A DNA stretch of 64,000 nucleotides from Bacteroidia bacterium (GCA_030427905.1 JAUICL010000003.1:609577-673576), one strand, 5' to 3'. Counted from the first letter of the stretch, positions 18,525 to 27,677 are shown. Notes: generated by a model not told the origin, from the sequence alone. Numbers and translations are program-made.

Positions 18525-19481
18525 ATGGCAAAAATCCTCCTGACAGGATGTGCAGGTTTTATCGGATCTCATACCGCAGAACGCCTTCTCAGCGAAGGTC
18601 ATCGGGTAATCGGAATCGATAATTTCTCCAAGTTCTACGACAGAAAAATTAAAGAGAAGAATCTCGAAAGTTTTATTAATCATCCTGACTTTGAGTTCAT
18701 TGAATTGGACATTCGAGACAAGGATGCCATGGATAAATTGCTGCCAGAAAGCATCGATCTGATTCTTCACCTTGCCGCTAAAGCTGGAGTACGCCCTTCA
18801 ATTCTGGCGCCTGAAGCCTACATCAATGTCAATATAAAAGGTACCCACCATCTCTTGGAGTGGATGTGCGAAAATAGCTGTCGAAAGATGTTCTTTGCTT
18901 CGTCGTCTTCCATTTACGGGAACCAAAAATTGACCCCATTTCGCGAAGACCAGGTAGATGATGAACCGATCTCGCCATATGCAGCCACCAAAAGATCGGC
19001 AGAACTACTGAATTACACCTACCACCATCTCTACAAGCTCGATATCATTAACGCTCGGTTTTTTACGGTGTTTGGACCACGTCAGCGTCCTGATCTGGCT
19101 ATTCACAAGTTCACAAAACTCATAGACAAAGGCCAGTCCATAGATATGTACGGGGATGGAACCACGGCGCGCGACTACACCTTTATTTCCGACACAGTGG
19201 ATGGCATCATGAAGGGGGTCAGCTACCTTCTTGAAAACGAAGGCGTTTTTGAAACCATCAACCTAGGCAACAACAAGCCTGTGACGCTCAAGGATATGAT
19301 CGCTACAATCTATCAAAAAATGGGCGCTTCTCCACAAATCAATCAGCTACCGATGCAAGAAGGCGATGTGAACATCACATACGCTAGCATCGAAAAAGCC
19401 AAAAATCTCCTGGGGTACGAGCCCCAAGTTTCTTTTGAAGAAGGAATCGAGAGATTTATTGAGTGGTATCGCTCAAACTAG
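18525..19481 (+). CDS. NAD-dependent UDP-sugar epimerase (UDP-glucuronate 4-epimerase-like)
   Basis: A 318-aa extended SDR enzyme. The start is the ATG at 18525 (MAKILLTGCAGFIGSH); a TTG two codons earlier adds nothing. Visible: NAD motif GCAGFIGS, then IDNFSKFYDRKIKEKNL as in UDP-GlcA 4-epimerases, LAAKAGVRPS, SSSSIYG, the catalytic YAATK (Tyr/Lys), and FFTVFGPRQRPDLAIHKF. It likely epimerises a UDP-hexose or UDP-uronate at C4, supplying a sugar nucleotide for envelope glycans. It lies between the ArnT-like gene (divergent) and the LAB_N/GT2 genes (convergent, overlapping its 3' end by 26 nt), so it may feed the same pathway. Precise sugar is not determined. Confidence 0.87.
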   Translation: MAKILLTGCAGFIGSHTAERLLSEGHRVIGIDNFSKFYDRKIKEKNLESFINHPDFEFIELDIRDKDAMDKLLPESIDLILHLAAKAGVRPSILAPEAYINVNIKGTHHLLEWMCENSCRKMFFASSSSIYGNQKLTPFREDQVDDEPISPYAATKRSAELLNYTYHHLYKLDIINARFFTVFGPRQRPDLAIHKFTKLIDKGQSIDMYGDGTTARDYTFISDTVDGIMKGVSYLLENEGVFETINLGNNKPVTLKDMIATIYQKMGASPQINQLPMQEGDVNITYASIEKAKNLLGYEPQVSFEEGIERFIEWYRSN

Positions 19482-20118
19482 CCTTTTTTCTGGCTATTCT
19501 CTTTTGGTACTTGAAGTGGATAATGATGTTTCGGGAATAGATGAAGAGCCCAAAACAATGCCCCATGATAATTGGGTATAAGGCTTCGTGAAAGGCGTAA
19601 GTGGCAATAATCAGCGCACCTGAAATGCTGATCAGCCAAAAACCGAGCGGCAGCACCGAGCGCTTTACTTTTTCTGAGTAATACCATTGATAGATAAACC
19701 GCGAAGAGAAGATTATTTGCCCGATGGTTCCCACCAAAAACCAATCTGAACCACTCTTCAATTCCCACATGCTTTGGAGACTATACTCCCCTCCGAAGAT
19801 CAACCAGAGTAGAGCTCCAAATGGAAAAAGGATCACGAAATACCGAAATGAATTGGGTAAAATCCGCCAGGCATTTTTCAAACGCAGATTCCTAACGTAG
19901 ATATAGTAACCAATGGCCTGGCCCAAGAGCACGGGCAGATCTTTGGCAAGAATCGCATAAACAATGAGCAGAAATGAAGCCACCAGACTGATCTGCCAGA
20001 ACAGGACAGGTGTCAGCACCCTGCCTACACGCTCCGACTTGACCCACTGCACAATAAATCGTGAAGCAAATAAGCCCTGCGCTATAAACCCTATGCTCTG
20101 TACCTGATCGGGGCTCAT
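19456..20118 (-). CDS. LAB_N-domain membrane protein (lipid A biosynthesis N-terminal domain)
   Basis: A 220-aa protein with six or so membrane helices arranged as two related halves: GFIAQGLFASRFIVQWVKSE and later GTIGQIIFSSRFIYQWYYSE, each followed by LPxxFWxIS. This is the LAB_N domain, found at the N-terminus of some lipid-A-disaccharide synthases and as separate proteins near polyprenyl-phosphate glycosyltransferases. It carries no LpxB glycosyltransferase domain. It overlaps the upstream GT2 gene by 4 nt (translational coupling). Likely role: membrane partner of the GT2, perhaps a transporter or scaffold for the lipid-linked sugar; this is inference from context. Confidence 0.85.
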   Translation of the reverse strand: MSPDQVQSIGFIAQGLFASRFIVQWVKSERVGRVLTPVLFWQISLVASFLLIVYAILAKDLPVLLGQAIGYYIYVRNLRLKNAWRILPNSFRYFVILFPFGALLWLIFGGEYSLQSMWELKSGSDWFLVGTIGQIIFSSRFIYQWYYSEKVKRSVLPLGFWLISISGALIIATYAFHEALYPIIMGHCFGLFIYSRNIIIHFKYQKRIARKKASLSDTTQ

Positions 20119-20831
20119 CCGCGCTTATCGATCTCGTAATTGATGTAGCGCTTACGCATCCACCGGAAGGCGAATGTGTCCATGAACGGTTTTCTGATTC
20201 GATTCCACAAGTGGTACTTGGCCGTACCGGCATACCTAGGAAAGTGCTGGATGGGTATCTGCTTGACTTTACCGCCCTGGAGCTGAATCAGCGCTGGGAT
20301 AAATCGATGCATTCCGTCAAAGAAAGGAATCCGCTTGGCATAATCCGACTTGATGATTTTCAATGGACACCCCGTATCTTCTATCCCATCATTAATCATT
20401 CTGCGTCTAAAACCATTGGCGATTTTAGAAGAAAGTTTCTTCACCCCCGTGTCTTTTCGCTTCGCGCGAATACCATTGACCATGTCGTACTCAGGAAAAT
20501 ACTCAAAGTACTTGATGAAGTCCATCGGAGTGGTCTGAATGTCGGTGTCGATGTAGCCAACTAGCTCCGTATCACAGGCATCGATACCAGCCTTAACTGC
20601 CGTACTCAAACCATGGTTTTCCGATAGGCGAATAAAGTGAAAAGCATCCCGCTTCGAACAAATCTCTTCGATAATTTCTTGGCTGCGGTCTGTACTTCCG
20701 TCATTCACAAAAAGCACAATAGAAGGAACGGGGGTCGCTGCCAGGTATTTACCCATCTCATCTGCAAATTGCGCAAGACTCTCTTCTTCATTGTACACGG
20801 GTGCAATTACTGTGAGACGTGGCTGAGACAT
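20115..20831 (-). CDS. Family 2 glycosyltransferase, DPM1/ArnC-like polyprenyl-phosphate sugar transferase
   Basis: A 238-aa GT2 enzyme: LTVIAPVYNEEESLAQF at the N-terminus, VLFVNDGSTDRS, ENHGLSTAVKAGIDACDTE and the metal-binding DTD in GYIDTDIQTTP. The downstream NGIRAKRKDTGVKKLSSKIANGFRR pattern is that of dolichyl/undecaprenyl-phosphate mannosyl- or aminoarabinosyl-transferases. It ends at about residue 238 without C-terminal membrane helices, unlike ArnC, so membrane binding may be supplied by the LAB_N protein encoded immediately downstream. Likely reaction: NDP-sugar plus undecaprenyl phosphate to undecaprenyl-phosphate-sugar, the donor for the ArnT-like enzyme at 16558. Confidence 0.88.
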   Translation of the reverse strand: MSQPRLTVIAPVYNEEESLAQFADEMGKYLAATPVPSIVLFVNDGSTDRSQEIIEEICSKRDAFHFIRLSENHGLSTAVKAGIDACDTELVGYIDTDIQTTPMDFIKYFEYFPEYDMVNGIRAKRKDTGVKKLSSKIANGFRRRMINDGIEDTGCPLKIIKSDYAKRIPFFDGMHRFIPALIQLQGGKVKQIPIQHFPRYAGTAKYHLWNRIRKPFMDTFAFRWMRKRYINYEIDKRG

Positions 20832-20942
20832 ATGATACCGGTTGTGATTTCCGACAAAGATGAGAAAAATACGCTCCTTTCCGAATTTGGCTTAAATCGT
20901 GCAAAAGGTCCGCTAGAATTAAATGAAAATGTAGATTGCGTT

Positions 20943-23135
20943 ATGTTTCGAATCGTTTTAGTTTGGATCGCATTCCTTGCAGCTTCTCAATTCGGATTTG
21001 CCCAAAACCTAGACCGCATGGGCCTGGTGCCCGGTGTGAATGAGTTTAAGGGAAATGAAGAGATTTACGCCCGACCGGTTGAAGTGAGATTCGTGGGGCC
21101 TGCCTATACCCGCACCTTGGCTTACGACATTCTGGATGACCACAAGATCAAAAAATCGGACTCAGCTGAATATTTGATAGACCTTAGAGTGGACGAGCAG
21201 TACGAGCTGGAAGGCTACTATATGAAGATGGGGCCTGACTCCACCATCATTCGCGGGGGGCGGCAAGGCTTGATCTGGGGACTCCAGACTATGAATCAGC
21301 TCATGTTGCTCAATCGCGAGCAGATTGGTGGCGGATACTCAATGCCCATAGTGGAAATGGTAGACGAGCCCGCCTTCCAGCACCGCGGTATGTTGCTCGA
21401 TTGCTGTCGGCACTTCTTTTCGGTGGAAACGGTGAAGAAATACATCGACTTGCTTTCGCTTTACAAAATGAATACTCTGCACTGGCACTTGACCGAAGAT
21501 CAAGGCTGGCGCATCGAAATAGAGGCACACCCCAAGCTCACCGAGGTGGGCGCTTGGAGAACCGAAAAAGACGGCACCCGCTATGGTGGCTTCTACACCA
21601 AAGCAGAAATCAAGGAAGTCGTGTCGTATGCCGCAACGCGTGGTATCAATGTAATTCCAGAGATAGAGCTTCCAGGTCATGCCCAGGCTGCACTGGCCGC
21701 TTACCCCGAATACTCGTGCAAGGGAAGCGACATCGAAGTGGTAAACGACTGGGGCGTATTCAAAGAAATCTACTGCGCTGGGAACGATAGCACCTTCGTT
21801 TTTCTGGAAACAATTCTCTCAGAAGTGCTCGAGCTTTTTCCGTCTAAACAGATCCATATAGGTGGAGATGAAGCCCCGAAGTACCGCTGGGATCATTGTG
21901 AGAAGTGTCAGAAGCGCATCGCCGATGAAGGACTCGCAGACAGCCATGAGCTCCAATCGTATTTCATAACCCGGATCGAAAAATACCTCAACAGCCGCGG
22001 ACGTGTTTTGATAGGCTGGGATGAAATACTGGAAGGCGGTCTGGCACCTAATGCCATGGTACAGAGCTGGCGCGGTATGGAAGGTGGAATGAAAGCGGCC
22101 GAGATGGGACATAAAGTCATTATGTCGCCTACCAGCCACTGCTATCTCGACTATGGTCTGGACGCCATAGATCTGGAAAAAATCTACAGCTTCAACCCCA
22201 TCCCAACCGATTTAAAAGGAAAAAGCCGCGATTTCATCATCGGTGGAGAATGCAATATGTGGACCGAGCACGTACCGAATGACTCCGTTCTCGACAATCG
22301 AGTATTCCCGCGAATGATTGGTTTAGCTACCAATTTATGGATGGGGGAAGATCGCCCAGAGTTTGATATTTTCTATGGAGATCTTCAGCGGCATTACGGC
22401 ATTCTTTTTCGGAAAGGAGTGAAATATGGCCTGGAAGCAGTTCCTGCCGAAGCCGTTTCGCTGATTGAGAATGAAAGTCCACAAATCAAACTAACCGCAG
22501 GTGTGCCCGGACTCGTGCTCAAGTACCGCTGGCCTGAGTCGGATTGGGAGAAATACCAGCATCCGATACCCTTGGATAAAACTGGCACGCTCGAAATTCA
22601 GGCCTACAAAGGAAGCAGCAAATACGGACCTGTCATGCAAACTGATTGGTCGAACCATAAGGGTATTGGTGAGAGGGTAGTCTATCAAGCTGAGCTTGGA
22701 AATTGGTATCGGGCTAGTGGTGAAACGGCCTTGGTGGATGGAATGCTCGGCAGCTTAAATTTTCGAGATGGAAAGTGGCAGGGCTTCTCCGGTCAGGATC
22801 TGGATGTAGAGATTGAATTGACCGAAGAGACAATTCCGGAGAAAGTTTCGATACAAGCCTACCAGTACAACAACGCCTGGATTTTCTTTCCGACAGAAGT
22901 AGAAGTTTTCGGGACCAAGGATGGGAAGAAATGGAAGTCCTTGGGTACAACATCTCCTTCAATTTCACCCGAAGTGAGAGACAAACACATCTGGTTTGGT
23001 GAAATTCCCTTGAAAAAGAAAAAAGCCTGGAAAGCCTTGAAAGTGGTCGCGACGAATATCAAAGAAGTTCCAGATTGGCATGAAGCTGCAGGCTCGGAAG
23101 CGTGGATTTTTGTTGGTGAAATCATGATTGACTAA
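20943..23135 (+). CDS. Beta-N-acetylhexosaminidase (GH20)
   Basis: A 730-aa exported exo-hexosaminidase. The start at ATG 20943 gives a clear signal peptide (MFRIVLVWIAFLAASQFGFAQ); an upstream extension to 20637 would run into the divergent GT2 gene. Domains: GH20b N-terminal domain, then the TIM barrel from HRGMLLDCCRHFF with YKMNTLHWHLTEDQGWRIEI, PEIELPGHAQAALAAYPE, and the catalytic pair Asp309-Glu310 in HIGGDEAPK. The substrate-site Trp motif VQSWRGMEGG follows. The C-terminal ~200 residues are a chitobiase-type Ig and a galactose-binding (F5/8-like) domain. It removes terminal GlcNAc/GalNAc. One nucleotide separates it from cutC. The Trp/His motifs are all intact. Confidence 0.94.
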   Translation: MFRIVLVWIAFLAASQFGFAQNLDRMGLVPGVNEFKGNEEIYARPVEVRFVGPAYTRTLAYDILDDHKIKKSDSAEYLIDLRVDEQYELEGYYMKMGPDSTIIRGGRQGLIWGLQTMNQLMLLNREQIGGGYSMPIVEMVDEPAFQHRGMLLDCCRHFFSVETVKKYIDLLSLYKMNTLHWHLTEDQGWRIEIEAHPKLTEVGAWRTEKDGTRYGGFYTKAEIKEVVSYAATRGINVIPEIELPGHAQAALAAYPEYSCKGSDIEVVNDWGVFKEIYCAGNDSTFVFLETILSEVLELFPSKQIHIGGDEAPKYRWDHCEKCQKRIADEGLADSHELQSYFITRIEKYLNSRGRVLIGWDEILEGGLAPNAMVQSWRGMEGGMKAAEMGHKVIMSPTSHCYLDYGLDAIDLEKIYSFNPIPTDLKGKSRDFIIGGECNMWTEHVPNDSVLDNRVFPRMIGLATNLWMGEDRPEFDIFYGDLQRHYGILFRKGVKYGLEAVPAEAVSLIENESPQIKLTAGVPGLVLKYRWPESDWEKYQHPIPLDKTGTLEIQAYKGSSKYGPVMQTDWSNHKGIGERVVYQAELGNWYRASGETALVDGMLGSLNFRDGKWQGFSGQDLDVEIELTEETIPEKVSIQAYQYNNAWIFFPTEVEVFGTKDGKKWKSLGTTSPSISPEVRDKHIWFGEIPLKKKKAWKALKVVATNIKEVPDWHEAAGSEAWIFVGEIMID

Positions 23136-23136
23136 A

Positions 23137-23835
23137 ATGAAATTGGAACTCGAAGCGTGCATTGAAAAACCATCGGAAGCGGCTATTGCAGCTGCTCACG
23201 GAATGGACCGCGCAGAGCTATGTCAGGCGCTGGTCGTGGGCGGGCTCACTCCCACTTCGGCCAATCTAAAAGCCTGTGCTGCCCACTTGCCCATTCACGC
23301 CATGCTTCGGCCACGCGGTGGTGGATTCACGTACACAGCAGATGAGCTCGACTGGATGCTCGCTGAGATGGAAGCACTCGCAGAAGCTGGCGCCACAGGA
23401 GTAGTCTGGGGATGTTTAGATCAGGCGGGAGAAATAGACCTTAATGCAAATCGAATTCTGATGGACAGAGCCACATCACTGAGTCTGTTCCCAACCTTTC
23501 ACAGGGCTTTCGATATGGTGTCAGACCATTTGAAGGCTCTAAACCAGCTCATGGAGCTGGGATTTAAAAGGGTGTTGAGCTCAGGCGGAAGCCCCACCGC
23601 TCTGGAAGGACTTGAGAAGATCACTCAAATGGTCAATCTTTCAAACGGAAGAATCGAAATAATGGCCGGGGGTGGCGTGAACGCATCGAATGCCCAAAAT
23701 CTTTCCAAAGCTGGTGTAAACGCGCTCCATTTTTCCATCCAGAAATCGATTAAAACCAAGAGCCCGCTTGCTATTGGAAATGACACGATACCCGATCCCG
23801 ACAAAATTGAATCCATAAAGTTGGCCATTGGATGA
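23137..23835 (+). CDS. cutC: CutC-family TIM-barrel protein
   Basis: A 232-aa cytosolic CutC-family protein: LELEACIEKPSEAAIAAAHG, DRAELCQAL..GGLTPT, IHAMLRPRGGGFTY, GATGVVWGCLD, FHRAFDM and VLSSGGSPTALEG are the conserved blocks. Start at ATG 23137 is one base after the GH20 stop. Historically called copper homeostasis protein, but its function is disputed and the TIM-barrel fold looks enzymatic. Its stop overlaps the GH2 start (ATGA). Sandwiched between a hexosaminidase and a mannosidase, it may act on a product of N-glycan breakdown; that role is inference from context. Confidence 0.92.
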   Translation: MKLELEACIEKPSEAAIAAAHGMDRAELCQALVVGGLTPTSANLKACAAHLPIHAMLRPRGGGFTYTADELDWMLAEMEALAEAGATGVVWGCLDQAGEIDLNANRILMDRATSLSLFPTFHRAFDMVSDHLKALNQLMELGFKRVLSSGGSPTALEGLEKITQMVNLSNGRIEIMAGGGVNASNAQNLSKAGVNALHFSIQKSIKTKSPLAIGNDTIPDPDKIESIKLAIG

Positions 23836-25805
23836 GAAAATTCCTGAGCATTTGCTTCTTGCTTTCAAGCCTTCTGTCCCATTCGCAGTCTGTATTGGTG
23901 AATCAGGGTTGGGTATTTCGCAACGCAGGCGATGTATCGTGGTTTGGAGCCGAAGTGCCCGGCACCATCCACACTGACCTTCTCAGAAATGGGGTGATCG
24001 ACGACCCCTTCACTGATCTGAACGAATTGAGTCAGCAGTGGGTTGGCCAAAAAAATTGGGAGTATCGCAATACGTTCTCGCTTGAGAAAAACGTCCTCAA
24101 GCAAACGCATATAGAACTCGTATTCGAAGGGCTCGACACTTATGCTACGGTGAAGCTCAATGGAGACACTATTCTGGAAGCCGACAATATGTTTAGGTCG
24201 TGGCGAGTCGATATCACTGAACTAGCAGAAGCGGAAAACACGCTTGAGATTCTCTTCACTTCGCCGATCAAAAAGAATACGGAGAAGGCAAAAAACTACC
24301 TACCACTACCGGGTGGTACGGACACTTCTGCTTTTCCGGTGGCTCCATTCACTCGGAAAGCAGCCTACCACTTTGGCTGGGACTGGGCACCTCGGTTTGT
24401 CACCATGGGAATATGGAAAGACGTGCGAATCGAAGCCTGGTCTGGGGTGAAAATTCGCGATGCGCACATCCAACTTGGAAAGCTAGCTGATGAAAAAGCC
24501 GAGCTCGAACTCCATCTGGAACTCGAATCGGAAAAGGCACAGAAAGTCAAGGTTTTTATGCCGCCTTTTATCGATGAAAAAGTATTCGTCAAGAAAGGAA
24601 AGCATACCAAAACGATTGCCTTCACCATCGAAAACCCCGTGCGATGGTGGCCCCACACCCAAGGATTTCCCTTTTTGTACAACTTGAATCTTTCGGTGGA
24701 GCTCAAAGGGAAAGTGCTAGATCGTGAGAAGATCAAATACGGAATTAGAACGATTGAGTTGGTAAATGGACCCGATTCTATCGGCACATCTTTTTATTTC
24801 AAAGTGAATGGAAAGCCGACTTTTATGAAAGGGGCAAACTACATTCCTCAAGACGTCTTTCTACCCAGAGTTAAGGACAGTGACTACGAAGAACTTCTCG
24901 GGCTAGCTAAGGATGCCGGAATGAATATGCTTCGCGTGTGGGGTGGCGGAGTATACGAAAGAGATGTGTTTTACGATATCTGCGATAGTCTCGGCATTTT
25001 GGTTTGGCAGGATTTCATGTTTGCCGGAACCCTGTACCCTGCCGATTACAGCTTTGTTTCGAACGTGCGGATAGAAGCCGAAGAACAGGTGAAGCGACTT
25101 CGGAATCATCCATCCTTAGCGCTTTGGTGTGGAAATAATGAGATCGAAGTGGCTTGGAAGAACTGGGGCTGGCATGAGCAATATGGCTACACTGCCGCTG
25201 ATAGCACGGTGCTATGGCAGGGCTACCGCCAGATTTTTGAGAACGCTCTTCCCAATGCAGTTGCGCTGCACCATCCAGGTATAGCCTACGTGCCCACGAG
25301 CCCGCAAAGCAACTGGGGGAAGCTTGAGAATTTCGATCATGGGTCCATGCACTACTGGGGTGTCTGGCACGGCTCTGACGATTTTTCGGGCTACCAGAAA
25401 TACGTGGGGCGGTTTATGGTCGAGTACGGATTTCAATCCTTTCCAAACACTTCCACACTTAATGCTTTTGTAAATCGTAAGCATCGCTCCCTCAGCAGCC
25501 CTGTAATGCTTGCGAGACAAAAGAGCTACGTTGGCAATGGGAAAATCGAAGAATTTATTCTCCAATATATCACTGATAGCCTTTCGGGGCACTTTAATGA
25601 TTTTGTGGAACGGTCGCAGGAAGTACAAGGCCTTGGACTCGAAATAGCGATCAATGCACACATCCAAAAGCAGCCACATTGCATGGGAACACTGATGTGG
25701 CAACTCAATGACTGCTGGCCTGGGCCGTCGTGGAGCATCATCGATTATCAGCGCAAGCCAAAAAAGTCATACTTCTCAGTGAAGCGGGCCTTTCAGAATG
25801 ACTAA
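23832..25805 (+). CDS. Beta-mannosidase (GH2), lacking the C-terminal Ig domains
   Basis: A 657-aa exported GH2 enzyme. Signal peptide MRKFLSICFLLSSLLSHSQ. N-terminal jelly-roll (PGTIHTDLLRNGVIDDPF, WEYRNTF, VFEGLDTYATVKLNG), Ig-like GH2 domain, then the TIM barrel with the acid/base Glu437 in WCGNNEIEV and the nucleophile Glu531 in MVEYGFQSFP. Late motifs GTLMWQLNDCWPGPSWSIIDY are intact. Family members usually run to 820-890 residues with one or two further Ig domains; here the protein stops just after the barrel (SVKRAFQND). Only ~20 bp follow before a terminator, so no frameshifted remnant exists. Removes beta-1,4-linked mannose, for example from the N-glycan core after hexosaminidase and alpha-mannosidase action. 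Confidence 0.92.
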   Translation: MRKFLSICFLLSSLLSHSQSVLVNQGWVFRNAGDVSWFGAEVPGTIHTDLLRNGVIDDPFTDLNELSQQWVGQKNWEYRNTFSLEKNVLKQTHIELVFEGLDTYATVKLNGDTILEADNMFRSWRVDITELAEAENTLEILFTSPIKKNTEKAKNYLPLPGGTDTSAFPVAPFTRKAAYHFGWDWAPRFVTMGIWKDVRIEAWSGVKIRDAHIQLGKLADEKAELELHLELESEKAQKVKVFMPPFIDEKVFVKKGKHTKTIAFTIENPVRWWPHTQGFPFLYNLNLSVELKGKVLDREKIKYGIRTIELVNGPDSIGTSFYFKVNGKPTFMKGANYIPQDVFLPRVKDSDYEELLGLAKDAGMNMLRVWGGGVYERDVFYDICDSLGILVWQDFMFAGTLYPADYSFVSNVRIEAEEQVKRLRNHPSLALWCGNNEIEVAWKNWGWHEQYGYTAADSTVLWQGYRQIFENALPNAVALHHPGIAYVPTSPQSNWGKLENFDHGSMHYWGVWHGSDDFSGYQKYVGRFMVEYGFQSFPNTSTLNAFVNRKHRSLSSPVMLARQKSYVGNGKIEEFILQYITDSLSGHFNDFVERSQEVQGLGLEIAINAHIQKQPHCMGTLMWQLNDCWPGPSWSIIDYQRKPKKSYFSVKRAFQND

Positions 25806-25823
25806 CTACCGTTTCCTCAAACG

Positions 25824-25860
25824 AAAAAAGCAACCACGGAAAATGTGGTTGCCTTTTTTG
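25824..25860. terminator. Bidirectional intrinsic terminator
   Basis: GCAACCAC (25830-25837) pairs with GTGGTTGC (25845-25852), loop of 7 nt, with an A6 run before and a T6 run after. It ends the GH20-cutC-GH2 operon on the + strand and the convergent T9SS gene on the - strand. Confidence 0.85.
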
Positions 25861-25883
25861 GTTTAGACTGATTTGAAATCGCC

Positions 25884-27623
25884 TTATTGAACGATCACAG
25901 ATTCAGTCAATACAGTTGAATCAGTAACTAAGCTTAGGATGTATACGCCTGCTTCCAGATTGCTGATGTCAATTTCTTGGGTCAGCTGTGCGCTTCCGCT
26001 AAATGGTACATACATCACCCTTTTACCAGTAGCATCAGAAATTTGAATGAATCCTGATTCTCCCACTTCATTCGAATACTGTACGTTGACAAAATCGCTA
26101 GTCGGATTGGGGAAAATGTTCAGATCTTTCTCTTTCGTGAAATCGCGTACCGAAACGGGACCACCTTCACCTGGTGTTACACGAGTCACGAAGTAATCGG
26201 CTTCCCCAGCCGAAGTAAGTGGGGTGTCGCCAAACTGCGTGTTTCCAGTAAATATGGCCACACTCGGATTCTCGAAAATGCCACCCACTGCCGCATCTCC
26301 ATTTTGAAACACGTCCATTGAGGTGGTTCGCTGCGGACCTGTACCTGTTTGCGTGGCGTACGAATCAAGTGTAAGGTCTGTGCTCACTTTGAGAACCACG
26401 ACATCTTTTGGATAACTAACAGGAGCTGCAAACCAGGGGTCTGGCGAAATGACATCTCCACCAGAAGTCTCCAAATCGCCAAAAATGTTTCCACCAATCA
26501 GGAAGCTTTCATCATCGATCCCGACAAATGCCTGCGGGCTAAAACTCAAATCTGTTGTAGATACCTGAACAGCATTTGTGATGAGGCTATTCATATCGTG
26601 AATAGCTGTCGTTTCACCAGCAGCGCTTATCTCGATCATAATTCCCATGGAACTGTATAGACCTGCCCCAGAAGCAAAACCATCTCCAAAATCCAAGTTG
26701 TTTGAGGCCTTAACAAATTGAACGATTCCGTCATCGGCTTTCACGTGAAGTCCGAGATTTCGGCTTCGCGGGTCATCATTATTGTTTGATGCATAGCGTG
26801 TCCAGATGATGTCCAGACTTTCGGCTTCGTACTTGGTCAAGTAAAATCCGCTCTCCGCTCCATCGGCGATTCGCGAAGCCACGATCAAATTGTCACTTGA
26901 ATCAAAGGTCAATTGATTGGGAGTGGATTCGTGCAAGAACTTAACCCATTCCACATCTCCCGATGAACTGATCTTGGCAACAACTGGTTCATTGTTGTCA
27001 GTGAAGGTGTTCGCGCCATTGAGCAGCACGCCACCGATTCCGTACCAAGCTGTTCCGCTCGGCCCAGATAAACCAGCTACGAATACATCGTTGTTGCTAT
27101 TGGTTGCAACTTCTAAAAAGCGATCGCCACCAAAATCAGCATCGGCCACCACTGTCCACAGGACAGATCCATCCCCACCGATTTTTGTAACGAAGTTTCG
27201 GTTTCCATCATTACCTAGCGCATTTCCAAAAATACTGGCCGATGTTCCTAAGTTTCCGGCTATAATCACGTCTCCATTCTGATCCACATGGAGAGCTTCA
27301 ACCAAGTCGCCAAAGGTGACGTTTCCTGCCCCACCGTCGCCGGCAATATGACCAGACCAAAGCAAGTCTCCATTAGGTGAGTACTTCGCCACAACGATAT
27401 CGAGTCCATCCGAATCAGGAGCTGGGTACGTTTCTCCACCAAGCGAAACAGATCCCTTTACTTGTCCGGCAACAAAGGTATTGTCATTGCCGTCTACGCC
27501 TACCAGTACATGATCGTCTTCATCGGCTGGAGAACCAAACGAACTGGCCCATTGGTAATTCCACGTTTGTGCGTAAAGACCGGTACTTGTAATCATTAGA
27601 AAAGCGAGTAAAAATTTTTTCAT
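25884..27623 (-). CDS. Secreted beta-propeller (SBBP-like) protein with T9SS type A sorting domain
   Basis: A 579-aa protein. The start is ATG 27623 (MKKFLLAFLMITSTGLYAQ, signal peptide); the frame is open to 27728 but the extra 35 residues overlap the divergent kinase gene. The body has repeated NDNTFVAGQVKGSVSLGG-like, VAKYSPNGDLLWSG and GDVEWVKF units, the SBBP/beta-propeller repeats common in Bacteroidota exoproteins. The last ~80 residues (LNIFPNPTSDFVNVQYSNE, ISDATGKRVMYVPF, LEAGVYILSLVTDSTVLTESVIVQ) are a textbook T9SS type A signal. Exported to the surface or medium; no enzymatic motif is visible. Confidence 0.88.
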   Translation of the reverse strand: MKKFLLAFLMITSTGLYAQTWNYQWASSFGSPADEDDHVLVGVDGNDNTFVAGQVKGSVSLGGETYPAPDSDGLDIVVAKYSPNGDLLWSGHIAGDGGAGNVTFGDLVEALHVDQNGDVIIAGNLGTSASIFGNALGNDGNRNFVTKIGGDGSVLWTVVADADFGGDRFLEVATNSNNDVFVAGLSGPSGTAWYGIGGVLLNGANTFTDNNEPVVAKISSSGDVEWVKFLHESTPNQLTFDSSDNLIVASRIADGAESGFYLTKYEAESLDIIWTRYASNNNDDPRSRNLGLHVKADDGIVQFVKASNNLDFGDGFASGAGLYSSMGIMIEISAAGETTAIHDMNSLITNAVQVSTTDLSFSPQAFVGIDDESFLIGGNIFGDLETSGGDVISPDPWFAAPVSYPKDVVVLKVSTDLTLDSYATQTGTGPQRTTSMDVFQNGDAAVGGIFENPSVAIFTGNTQFGDTPLTSAGEADYFVTRVTPGEGGPVSVRDFTKEKDLNIFPNPTSDFVNVQYSNEVGESGFIQISDATGKRVMYVPFSGSAQLTQEIDISNLEAGVYILSLVTDSTVLTESVIVQ

Positions 27624-27677
27624 GAGTTCGGGTTTTGAATTTTGATGCAAGTTATCTGGACTTATTTGTAGCCTGAA

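Noticed and set aside
20637..20942. N-terminal extension of the GH20 frame by 102 codons
   Set aside because: It runs antisense into the GT2 gene and precedes a clear signal peptide at 20943.
25806..25883. Frameshifted remnant of the missing GH2 Ig domain
   Set aside because: Only a short spacer with a bidirectional hairpin lies there; no coding remnant is visible.
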